Program-made: the position numbers and the translations under genes
Notes under the pieces: generated by a model
Databases searched by the model: none
Told to the model about the DNA's origin: nothing
The model's input: the letters and a program-made list of their open reading frames with translations, nothing else
Part shown: in pieces, positions 22,112 through 33,014 of the stretch
Position numbering within the stretch: position 1 is the stretch's first letter
Layout: each line of letters opens with the position of its first letter
Origin: Owenia fusiformis
Lineage: Eukaryota > Annelida > Polychaeta > Sabellida > Oweniidae
Assembly: GCA_903813345.2 (NCBI GenBank)
Contig: CAIIXF020000006.1
Span: forward strand, 33,145,524-33,209,523
Direction: 5' to 3'
DNA length: 64,000 bases

Positions 22112-24632
22112 GGAGTAGGCCGGTAGGAAGAGGGTTAATGATAATTTGTGCCATAAAGGAGATGTTTACTGAATAATGATTAGTGCCATATAGGGGTATG
22201 TCTGTGGGTGGAGGGATTACAATGATTAGTGCCGTGTATTGGAGGAGGGTTACTTGATAAATAGGGCATACAATGATGAGTGCCATGTAGGGATATGTCC
22301 ATGGGATAGGGATTACAATGATGAGTGCCATGTATGGGAGGGTAACTTGATAAATAGGGCATACAATGATAAGTGCCCTGTAGGGATATGTCCATGGGTT
22401 GGGATTACAATGATGAGTGCCATGTATGGGAGGGTTACTTCATAAATAGGGCATACAATGATAAATGCCATGTAAATATGTCCATAGAGATATGTCCATG
22501 GGATAGGGATTACAATGATGAGTGCCATGTATCGGAGGAGGGTTACTTGATAAATAGGGCATTCAATGATAAGTGCCATGTAGGGATATGTCCATGGGAT
22601 AGGGATTACAATGATGAGTGCCATGTATGGGAGGAGGGTTACTTGATAAATAGGGCATACAATGATAAGTGCCATGTAGGGATATGTCCATCGGATAGGG
22701 ATTACAATGATAAGTGCCATGTATTGGAGGAGGGTTACTTGATAAATTAAGGGCATACAATGATAAGTGCCATGTAGGGATATGTCCATGGGATAGGGAT
22801 TACAATGATAAGTGCCATGTATTGGAGGAGGGTTACTTGATAAATAGGGCATACAGTGATAAATGCCATGTAGAGATATGTCCATGGGATAGGGATTACA
22901 ATGATAAGTGCCATGTATTGGAGGAGGGTTACTTGATAAATTAAGGGCATACAATGATAAGTGCCATGTCGGGATATGTCCATGGGATAGGGATTACAAT
23001 GATAAGTGCCATGTATTGGAGGAGGGTTACTTGATAAATAGGACATTCAATGATAATTGCCATGTAGAGATATGTCCATGGGATAGGGATTACAATGATG
23101 AGTGCCATGTATGGGAGGAGGGTTACTTGATAAATATGGCATACAATGATAAGTGCCATGTAGGGATATGTCCATGGGATAGGGATTACAATGATGAGTG
23201 CCATGTATGGGAGGAGGGTTACTTGATAAATAGGGCATACAATGATAAATGCTATGTAGAGATATGTCCATGGGATAGGGATTACAATGATGAGTGCCAT
23301 GTATGGGAGGAGGGTTACTTGATAAATAGGGCATACAATGATAAATGCCATGTAGAGATATGTTCATGGGATAGGGATTACAATGATAAGTGCCATGTAT
23401 GGGAGGGTTACTTGATAAATAGGGCATACAATGATAAGTGCCATGTAGGGATATGTCCATGGGATAGGGATTACAATGATGAGTGCCATGTATGGGAGGA
23501 GGGTTACTTGATAAATAGGGCATACAATGATAAATGCCATGTAGAGATATGTCCATGGGATAGGGATTACAATGATGAGTGCCATGTATGGGAGGAGGGT
23601 TACTTGATAAATAGGGCATACAATGATAAATGCCATGTAGAGATATGTTCATGGGATAGGGATTACAATGATAAGTGCCATGTATGGGAGGGTTACTTGA
23701 TAAATAGGGCATACAATGATAAGTGCCATGTAGGGATATGTCCATGGGATAGGGATTACAATGATAAGTGCCATGTATGGGAGGAGGGTTACTTGATAAA
23801 TAGGGCATACAATGATAAGTGCCATGTAGGGATATGTCCATGGGATAGGGATTACAATGATGAGTGCCATGTATGGGAGGAGGGTTACTTGATAAATTAA
23901 GGGCATACAATGATAAGTGCCCTGTAGGGATATGTCCATGGTATAGGGATTACAATGATAAGTGCCATGTATTGGAGGAGGGTTACTTGATAAATTAAGG
24001 ACATACAATGATAAGTGCCATGTAGGGATATGTCCATGGGATAGGGATTACAATGATAAGTGCCATGTATTTGAGGAGGGTTACTTGATAAATTAAGGGC
24101 ATACAATGATAAGTGCCATGTAGGGATATGTCCATGGGATAGGGATTACAATGATAAGTGCCATGTATGGGAGGAGGGTTACTTGATAAATAGGGCATAC
24201 AATGATAAGTGCCATGTAGGGATATGTCCATGGGATAGGGATTTCAATGATAAGTGCCATGTATTGGAGGGTTACTTGATAAATAGGGCATACAATGATA
24301 AATGCCATGTAGGGATATGTCCATTGGATAGGGATTACAATGATGAGTGCCATGTATGGGAGGAGGGTTACTTGATAAATTAAGGGCATACAATGATAAG
24401 TGCCCTGTAGGGATATGTCCATGGGATAGGGATTACAATGATAAGTGCCATGTATTGGAGGAGGGTTACTTGATAAATAGGGCATACAATGATAAGTGCC
24501 ATCTAGGGATATGTTCATAGGATAGGGATTACAATGATAAGTGCCATGTATTGGAGGAGGGTTACTTGATAAATAGGGTTTATGATGATTAGTGCCATGT
24601 AGGGGTATGCCTGTAGGAAAAGGATATGACAC
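22112..24632. repeat. Satellite array, 96-bp unit, about 25 copies
   Basis: Core unit: AATGATAAGTGCCATGTAGG / GATATGTCCATGGGATAGGG / ATTACAATGATGAGTGCCAT / GTATGGGAGGAGGGTTACTT / GATAAATAGGGCATAC. Each unit contains two diverged half-copies of AATGAT[AG]AGTGCCATGTA. Length variants come from loss of GGA in GGAGGAGGG or from TAAATTAAGGG (plus 2 bases). First and last monomers are the most diverged, as usual for arrays homogenised by unequal exchange. A further fragment at about 21512-21533 lies left of the mariner insertion. Because 96 is a multiple of 3, both strands show long open frames (for example 22908-23900 plus, 23047-23910 minus); these are not genes. Confidence 0.95.
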
Positions 24633-25243
24633 GAACTGAGTTGGTCAGTTGGTAATATCTCACTTAAAGAGTCATTCTATATTAGCACATGGCCTTGGTA
24701 TTTGTACTTTCAATAACTAGAGGCTTTTATTTTTTACAAGTCTAGTCTCTATGGAAAAACATCGATTTTTATAATTATATGTGGTACTAGACATTCTATG
24801 AATGCCACCAAGAAGTACTGGCATAGTTGTAACCTACAGCATCTAGCATCGGTGAAGGTGTTTGTATTTGTTACATTATTTAATATGTTTGTGTATAATC
24901 GCAACCACATTTTGTCATTTTGCCTGTTTATGTCTTGTTTGCTTTTGGATCATTCAGTTGCATTTTAGCATAAGTCATCTAATTGTGTTAATATAAATAT
25001 AAGTATTAATCATTAATTTTTATGTATATAAAAACACTTGAATATATACAAATATTTAGACTTATTTACACTTTTCAGGAATTGTAAAAATGTAATATAC
25101 TGATCATAAACATTACCTTGCTTTGACAATTGATTATGGAAAGGTTGAAAGAATTGAAATCCCTTTTTATGTGATAAAGAGTCTATTTAGCAAGAAAATA
25201 CAATGAAGTGGTAGTTTAAAACCTGTTCTTTGTTGTCTTGTAG

Positions 25244-25300
25244 AAAATGTGCCCAAACCGCAAGCGCAGGAGGAAGAAGAGGGCAAGGTAGTCTTCCGTG
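25244..25300 (+). CDS. LIMA1-like: Exon: short acidic linker
   Basis: 57 bases, phase 1 to 1. Acceptor tgttgtcttgtag|AA, donor CCGTG|GTAAGT. It encodes (E)NVPKPQAQEEEEGKVVFR. It is the last shared exon before the 21.8-kb intron that contains the alternative first exons. Its phase 1 donor fits the exon at 47119 (giving VVFR-A-EDKVEED). Confidence 0.85.
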
Positions 25301-25770
25301 GTAAGTAGCTATTGAAATACTCTGTTTTCTTTATGTTAAGGCTCCATCCTTTTCACTGATCTCAACCGCATAAACATGAAGACACTTTCACATAATGGTG
25401 GCATTTAGGTTGGTAACCAAACTCTCTCAGAACTGAATCTGTTATTGAATGGTCATGGAACCATAGATGTAGCTAGAAACATTGACCGGAAAGATGAAGT
25501 CAATCTCTCTATTGATGTACTCCAAGTTCAAAGGTTATAAGTCATAACCATTTGCATGAATATGCATGCGCAAAATTAACCCATTTTGTAACCAAGGCGT
25601 AACAAAATTGCCAAGTTGATAACCTGAAAAATCGACATTTATGATTTAGTCACTGTCAAGTGTGATGTCGTTAACCTTAGGACACAACTTTTTGGAGGTT
25701 GCAACTGGCGAAACAAGCACAGCCTATATAACATCATACTCATATTCATTTCATAGATATCACTGCAAGT

Positions 25771-26218
25771 TAGTGTTGTCGCGATGTGCCATAATCGTAC
25801 ATCGATGCATCGGCAATTTTCAGTAGTAAACATCGATGCACATCGCGATGTACATCGAGAAAAAGTCCAAGAAAAGTGCACTGAAATACCGAACGCTAAT
25901 GCACTAAAATACCGAACATCTGGTACATCCGGGAACTTCTAGAAAGGTGAAATGAAAGTAAAGTAATTCTTTTAGATTAATGGTTCATTACGAATAGCTA
26001 AAACAGTTTTAAAGCGAAAGAATATCAGAAAACATTGGAAAATGAAATAAGACATGAGAAAGGTAAGCGATTTGCGTGAAAATAAGATAAGAAAGGGTGA
26101 TTTTTAGCAAATTAATTTTTTTCAAAAACATCGATGTTTTGTTTCAGACATCGATGCATCGCCAGAATCAGCTTTGGCGATGTATATCGCGATGTATCGA
26201 TTAATCGCGACAACACTA
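25771..26218. mobile_element. hAT-type MITE with perfect 8-bp target duplication
   Basis: 448 bp. Ends TAGTGTTGTCGCGAT... and ...ATCGCGACAACACTA, with further inverted CATCGATGCATCG / CGATGCATCG blocks inside. CTGCAAGT is present directly on both sides (25763-25770 and 26219-26226); 8-bp duplications are diagnostic of the hAT superfamily. No transposase. A spurious 80-codon minus-strand ORF overlaps the left end. Confidence 0.9.
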
Positions 26219-26916
26219 CTGCAAGTACATCATATATCATCAAATAATTGATCAAACTACTGTCAATCTGGAGCTTATAGAGAGTATGTCCATTATGTTA
26301 GTCTTTTTGTTAATATGAGATTCTATGATGGTCTGATTTTATTCAAGGATTTTAGTGCTGATTTAGGGTAATTCTTTTTGTAATTAAAAATAGATACCAT
26401 TTTTATTACATGATGAAAATCAATTTTGTTGATAATTTTCTCACAAGTCCTCTTCTATTTAGATTGGGATTTGCAGTATCTTAGAATTGCAGTTTAGTTT
26501 GAAATAGAGTTAACCAACTAAAATCAACACAACATGATGCTGCTGACACTTTGTATTGACAGACTGGGTTTCAAAAATAAGCTGTTAGCATAAACACTTT
26601 CAAGTTTTATCAGTTCAGCTTTTTCAAATGAAGTGGCTTTTGGAGTGACATAATTGTGTTCCTATATTGATCCCTGAGAGAATACTTCACTTTTGATTGC
26701 AGATTAAACAAAAAGTGAGTTGACATTATAACTGGTGTAACTTTCATGTTGATATCACATTGGATGATATTAATGATTTGTCAGTTTCTAAAAAATAGGA
26801 CTGAAATACAATTTGCGTTTTGAAGTAAATATAAACATACATGGATTCAGACAATCTGATTAAGCTGATTGTTGTAAAATATCTCTAGATTCTGATTTGG
26901 AATTATTTTATTGACA

Positions 26917-27019
26917 ATGAAGACGCAGGAGATAGATGTGCTGGTTCCTGATAGGACCCAGAATGCCGTGTTGAAGATCTATATATGTGAACATGATCTC
27001 ATTGCAGTCAAGGTCAATA
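26917..27019 (+). CDS. Candidate alternative first exon (34 codons, phase 1 out)
   Basis: ATG at 26917 (acaATGA), preceded by an in-frame TGA at 26893. The frame stays open to donor GTCAATA|GTAAGT at 27020 and ends in phase 1, matching the acceptor of 47119 (Asn codon, then A+CT = Thr, then EDKVEED). It encodes MKTQEIDVLVPDRTQNAVLK and IYICEHDLIAVKVN. As an internal exon it would need an acceptor in phase 1, and the only candidate has no pyrimidine tract, so a first exon is preferred. Its VLVPDR is similar to IILPDR in the candidate at 32936. No domain recognised. Confidence 0.5.
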
Positions 27020-30000
27020 GTAAGTTTGTCAGCTCACAAGACTGCCTTAAATATCAATTAAATGTAATTCTTCAAAATATATTTGTATGGGATATTCGAT
27101 ATAATCAGATTTCATAACATGGTCATTGCATGGCAGGCAATAATACAAGAGACTAGTTCAAGAGAAACAATTAGCCTTCCATAAAAACAATATGGCAGGG
27201 GCCCCGGAATCAACTGGATCGATTTATTTTTTAGAATCAATGCGGGATGCTGGTAGAATTACTGTTAGTTATCCTAATGAATGGATTCCATAAGGAATAT
27301 AGACTGCCATCTATCCTTATTTTTCATATATTCCATGTATTTTGGTCCAACTCCCAGGGATCATGAACATGTATGACGTCATTGAATTTGCATAATACAA
27401 GCAGATTACAACATAGGTCAAAATGAAAAATTCAGGTAATGCTCTTTATATATGACTGTCATATAAATGTATATTATTTAGTGATTATCTCTTCAATTAA
27501 TATTTGGTATATATAACCTATTGATATTATACTAAAACACATTTCAATTTTCTCAGTGAATAGTTAATGTCTAAACTTATTTCGCAAGTGACCTCCGTCA
27601 TTTAAAATGCCTGGGAGAAATAGTGTTTCCAATTTCAGCATACATATGATAGCAGTATATAAACTGACCATATGTCAGCTGTATGTTTAATATTACAAAC
27701 TCTAATAATAGTAAAATTGTTTCAAATTATTGTATTGTATTGGTTGGAACACATATGATTTAGAGAACAATGTGCACATAAGCAAATGAAGATATAAGAA
27801 TGAAGTTTCTACAAACACCAACCTTAACCAATTTAATATATACCAGTATAATAGATACATGAAATAAAGATTTACATTTTCAAATCATCATTAAATAAAC
27901 TAAAATAAGGAAGTATGAATTGGATTATACTTAAGCAGTAGTAGATAAGTAGATCTTTTTTTTTTAAACTTAAGGAATCAATGAGCTTTCAGAAGGGGCA
28001 TTATTTCAGAAGCATTAGGGCTAACTTTGCAATGTGTGTATATCAGGTGAGGTATATGAAGCCTATCAAATACCAGTGAATATCCAAGTATGGGCTTACA
28101 AGAGAAAAGAAAAACTCTTGAAAGCCCATGTAATGGTCTAAGTCATGTAATGAAACAAAGATAATATACCTGTAAACTTAAAGACTTACACATATGGCAT
28201 TACCTGATGTCACTACAAGTGTTGTGTTTTCAGCTGTAAGTTCATAATTTCTTGATGACTTATATGATAATAACTACTTGTAAAACTTAATGTTATCCAC
28301 CAAATAATGTTTGAGTTGGGATATAGAGATGTCCATGTCATATATCTGTATGTACATCTGCCTATTCATAGTTCCTTCCAAAGCTCTAAGTTCAAATTTT
28401 TGATGTTTATCGTTTAAATTATTAAAAAAAAGTTTGACTGTAGGCGTTCTTCATACACAAAGTCAATAAAAGGTTTCAACAGTTCATCATGAAATTTTGA
28501 CTAAAAGCAGTATTTTTCTTGAAAAAGATAATTTGGTAACATATCACTGTGTGCATGGTATGGAGGACAACTAGATTGAAAGAAAGATCAGTAATTCGAT
28601 ATGGACAGATTGTCTACATGGAAAGTATCTAATATCTACTCTTTGTATCTAGAAGAGACTATAATCTCAAGAGATTAACAATATTGTGCTTGATACAAAT
28701 CCTTTGATTGAGATAAATATGAGATTAAATGAGTTTAATACATAGATAGAAACATATGCCATAATGGACCTGAAACCTAGAAATAAACACAGGTATACTA
28801 AACAGAACTCTTATTTAATGACCCTAATAGTCAACATAAACCAGACCTACAGCAATTTAAAAAATTCAGAATTAAATAAGTGAGTCATGAATAAATGCTG
28901 GGTGTAAATATTCATAAATGACAGTTAGATAAGAACTACTTAACTTTACTGTATACTGCCAACTACAGTGTTGTATTGCTGTATTTGCAAGTTGTTTATC
29001 AACAAAATTCAGTTATGAAAATGACACATTAAACAAACTATAAAAGATGAAACAACTAGTATCTAGAATTGCTAGTAAATTGAACATAAATTATGAACAT
29101 AAAATCAAAGAAACAAATGGATTACAGATAACAAATTATATAATTAAGCAACAAAACATACCATTAGCTTAGTTTTAAAGTAGCTGTACTATAATGGCAT
29201 AGATACAATCAGCTCAGAAATCTTTTTTTCTTTTTGCCTTACAATAGACTCTCAAGGGAATGTTATATTAGGAGATATTAGGGAAGGTGGAATTATATCA
29301 AGATGTAAAATTCAAATGAACTTAATCAGAGTAAAAAGAGATTGATCAATAGCAAAAATAAAAGATATGGAAGTATCAAGCGTGATGATATAATATAAGA
29401 TGCAATAGGAAATGTTGATATCTTACATCTCTGGTGAAAGGATTTACATTGTATATATGACTAAAGGGGAAGCCATGGAAGCCATACTTGCACCCCTGTA
29501 ATTTCACTTGCTTTTAATACATCTACAGTTTCGTATGTTTTTCTCTTAGTTCATTTAAGTTGTGTTTGGAGTTTTTGGGAGGTTAGTTATAAATAAATAA
29601 TAACTTATTGAGACATACATGTAATATTATATAATGTTATAAAGTGAACTTCAACTGCTCCAAACACAAGCTTATGTTGTGTTCATTGTATCTAATTTAA
29701 ATAAAAGGCGAAAGGGGAAGCCATGGAAGCTTAGTTTGTAAACATTTATTCACTTACTATAATACATTATTCAGACTGAACTGAATATCATTAAATTCTC
29801 TATGATTCACATGTGTCTGGGTAACTTTGGTGATCCATGCTTGTATATTATTGATCTGTGAGTACAACATTAATTTCTATGATATGTCACTGATATTCAT
29901 CTTTGAGCTGTTGACCTTGACCTTGATAAGGGTAAAAGGTCAGTGGTTCAATGTCAATGTTTTGTAAACATTCTGTTCTTTGAAACTGCTTTGTGCATGA

Positions 30001-30404
30001 ACAGAGGAAAAAGAGAAGGAAATAAGTAAAGTTAAAGGTTAGGTAAAAGTTACTGTTAATTTAGAGGATAAATAATAGCAATGGATTGGATAATTGAAAT
30101 AATCATTGTTGAATAATTTATGAAGCATCAGTGTTATATTAGCAGAGAGATTGGATGTGAATGTAAGCATATAACATATAGGACTATTACAATGCAAAGA
30201 TAGACAAGGTAGATGTTGTTAATGATGTTCATTATAGAAAAGTAGATGGAATTGATATTTCCTTATTTCATTTAGTATTTTATGATATAATCACTGATAA
30301 TATCTCAATATTAAATGTCACTTTGAACTAGATTGATGATAAAACTCTCAAATAAGCATAAAATAACAGACATAACTTGGATATCACTGTGAACTAACAT
30401 TAAT

Positions 30405-30485
30405 GAGGACTGCATACACTGTAAGGTATATGAGGACTATAATCACTGTAAGATATATGAGGACTACAATCACTATCTTAGGACT
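30405..30485. repeat. 27-bp tandem repeat, three copies, ending exactly at a candidate ATG
   Basis: Units 30405-30431, 30432-30458 and 30459-30485 each begin GAGGACT and contain ATCACTGTAAG-like sequence. The last unit is the most diverged. The next three bases are the ATG of the 30486 candidate exon, so the repeat would lie in its 5' leader. In that reading frame the repeat itself is open (YEDYNHCKI units). Confidence 0.85.
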
Positions 30486-30594
30486 ATGAGCCTTGGTGCA
30501 TCACCCAGGACCCCACCTTGGTACAAAGCTCTACATAATGTTCATTTCGAATATGCCTCTTTTACACCAGAAAATGGACATTCAAATGAAGTAG
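30486..30594 (+). CDS. Candidate alternative first exon (36 codons, phase 1 out)
   Basis: ATG at 30486 (ggactATGA); open to donor GAAGTAG|GTAAGT (full consensus) at 30595, phase 1, matching 47119 (G+CT = Ala). It encodes MSLGASPRTPPWYKALHNVH then FEYASFTPENGHSNEV. The segment is locally less AT-rich than its surroundings and has coding-like codon composition. A nearby acceptor (AG at 30480-30481) would require incoming phase 2, which the upstream exon does not supply, so a first exon is favoured. SPRTPP could be a proline-directed phosphorylation site. No domain recognised. Confidence 0.55.
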
Positions 30595-31120
30595 GTAAGT
30601 TGCATCAGTAATACATATAACAAGCAATCTTCAGTAACTTGTGTGATGTCATGAAATGTTATGAATCTATATCTTAATTATGTCTCTGTCTGTTAAAAAT
30701 TTAAGATAAGGTAAATATATTTGGCACAATAGACAATTGGAACCTTTTCCCTAAAATTGATGTTAATAAAATTACTCATCTAAAGTTGTAATCATGAAAA
30801 TTGTCAACCCTAAATCATCACATATTCATATACATAGGCTAATGGAAAATACCTGGTACGGTATGCTATATGTGGCATTATCCAAAGCATATACCTGGTT
30901 TTTCCAATTCAAATCATCTGTTCGTATAATTGAACGATTTGTGAATAATTAATGAAGCTTTCTACTGAAGCAATAATAATTCAAGCTTCATTGTTTTATT
31001 AGTGATATGCTCTTTGTGAAACCAGATGTTCAACTATATTCTTAGTTAGTTATTGACATAAAGATGGCAAGTAAGTAATCTCACTTATTGAGTTAGTAAG
31101 TTACTAAATCAGTGAGGTAC

Positions 31121-31960
31121 TTAAAGGCCCCATATAAAGTTTAAACCACTTTGGCTTATATTGTAGTCTTACCCAATGTTATCTAAGTGTGATATGTGAA
31201 ACTTTTTTTTTAAATTTCAAAAAGTGTTTTTTGATAGACTTTTGTTCCCAAATTTTCGAATTTATTTAAAACCAACTTTTAGAGGTCACTCATATCTTCT
31301 AATTAGCCATAATTCATACCAATGCATAGCATTCATCCTCCCATGTTTTTTACCGAAAAAATTAAGAAAATCGGTTCATAAATAAGTGAGAAATGAACTT
31401 ATCAGTGCATGAGAATGGTTCTGAGAAAAATACATTTCAAAATTTTAGTTCTCATAGAAACCAATGGTACAATGATATCTAAAACATAATTTATTCTTCC
31501 TTTTAACCTGGTTAGAAAATCAACATTGGTTTTTTATGAAAGTCTAGCATATTTAGAAAAGATTGACATCGAAAAAAAAATTTCAATTTTTTTCAAAAAG
31601 TTTTTGCTACCTTAGTGACATCACTAATGTTTCAAAATATTTTTGATATGCTAAAACATTGAAGTGGCCCATTAAATATGGCATTTTATTATTGAAATAG
31701 TGTGTCCTTTGTTCAATCTTTGCATTGGTGTTAAAAAGATAATCTTTTTTGAAATGCATTAAGAAATATTTGATGATTAAGAAATTTCAATTTTTTTTAA
31801 AAACTGGCGGGAAATTTGAATATTTGAGAAACGAAATGCTCACAACTTTTTTTTCAAAAAATCTTTTTTGTTCAAAAATCTCTAAAATCACTTTTTAAGT
31901 TCTGACAAATAGTAAATGAATGATAAAAAAATATTTTCAAACTTTAGACGGGGACTTTAA
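31121..31960. mobile_element. MITE with TTAA target site and diverged terminal repeats
   Basis: Starts TTAA-AGGCCCCATATAAAGTTTAAA and ends TTTCAAACTTTAGACGGGGACT-TTAA. About 20 of 26 terminal bases are complementary. It shares TTAAAGG ends with the element at 8831-9437. The interior is AT-rich with no transposase. Family (piggyBac-like) is inferred from TTAA only. Confidence 0.65.
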
Positions 31961-32935
31961 GGTATATAGTTAGCTCAAGTAAAGTTTTGATTTGAATTGC
32001 ACATTAAGTTACTAAATTAGTTAGCTAACATCTGTGAATATAACTGCCACATTAACCAATTGATTTGCATAACTTTAACTTGTCATTTTGAAGGCAAAAA
32101 TATTGAAATAGAGTGACTGGCTTCGATAAAATCAAATCAAAAGCTTTGATTTGACTTAGATTTTGACCTTGACCCTAAAAATGATTTTCTTTTAATTTAT
32201 TTAAGTAAATACATACCTAAAGCAATAATTGAATGAGGAATAAAGAAAAGCTAATAAAGCTATCAGAGGTATATTCAGAGGGCCTCCTAATAACTTCAAT
32301 GTAAATCTGGGCAATGTCTGTGTTGTTCATACAAATATCATGATGGTAAAGATGTCTCTCTAAAACATCACTTGGCTATCAGTTAATGTGGTTTTACTCC
32401 AGTAGTTCTAAAATTACTTTATGATAAAATCAATATTATGTTATATTTAAATATTCATCACATAGTTAAGACAACAAAGTTGGCACATTTTTTGATAAAA
32501 GCTATAATTCGAAAAGTAGTCGGCGATTTTGTTAATATTTAATATGTGAATAATTAGAAGATTTCTCATTTAGTTGGTATGAAAACTTTTCTGTTACTTT
32601 TTATATGTGATCTAAGCAAAACAATAATAGGTGACATCAAGCTGGTCCATATTGTTAAAATAACAACATCTATGTTCACAATGTTATTCAAGTTAACATC
32701 TTTCCATTATGAAACTATGGCTTTTGTCAAGTAGAGCAATGTATGTAATATATGATAGAAGCGTAAGATCTATGTTTAAATGTGTTTTGTCACTAGGACA
32801 AGACAATAACTGTCTCAGCTCATACTTCATTGTTCAAAGTCCTTGATTGATTGTTCAACTTAAAACATAGCTGCTTCACAATCTAACCCTGATTGATAAG
32901 GCGCAAAACATAACTTAGGCTCATTAACAATTAAA

Positions 32936-33014
32936 ATGTCAAGAAAAATCAGTAATAATTTAGTTACAGTGGAGATTATTTTACCTGATAGAATTCGCAG
33001 GAGTACAATACCTG
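32936..33014 (+). CDS. Candidate alternative exon (first exon, or 96-bp cassette exon from 32919)
   Basis: ATG at 32936 (taaaATGT); open to donor ATACCTG|GTAAGT (full consensus) at 33015, phase 1, matching 47119. It encodes MSRKISNNLVTVEIILPDRI then RRSTIPG. A second reading is possible: an acceptor at AG 32917-32918 would make a 96-base phase 1 to 1 cassette exon (32919-33014) in the same frame, joined after 25300. That acceptor lacks a pyrimidine tract, so I prefer a first exon. IILPDR resembles VLVPDR of the candidate at 26917. Confidence 0.5.

Larger units (their letters stand above)
21456..25243. other. Intron dominated by a 96-bp satellite array with an inserted mariner-type element
   Basis: Satellite sequence occupies about 21512-24632 and is interrupted by a transposon at 21534-22109. 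The last 600 bases before the next exon are AT-rich and featureless. Confidence 0.75.

Noticed and set aside
22047-24632. Many long ORFs on both strands, up to 330 codons
   Set aside because: They are the 96-bp satellite read through; residues repeat every 32 codons and frames break wherever the unit length changes by 2 bases.
22112-24632. CRISPR-like repeat array
   Set aside because: The whole 96-bp unit is conserved with no variable spacers, and the genome is eukaryotic.
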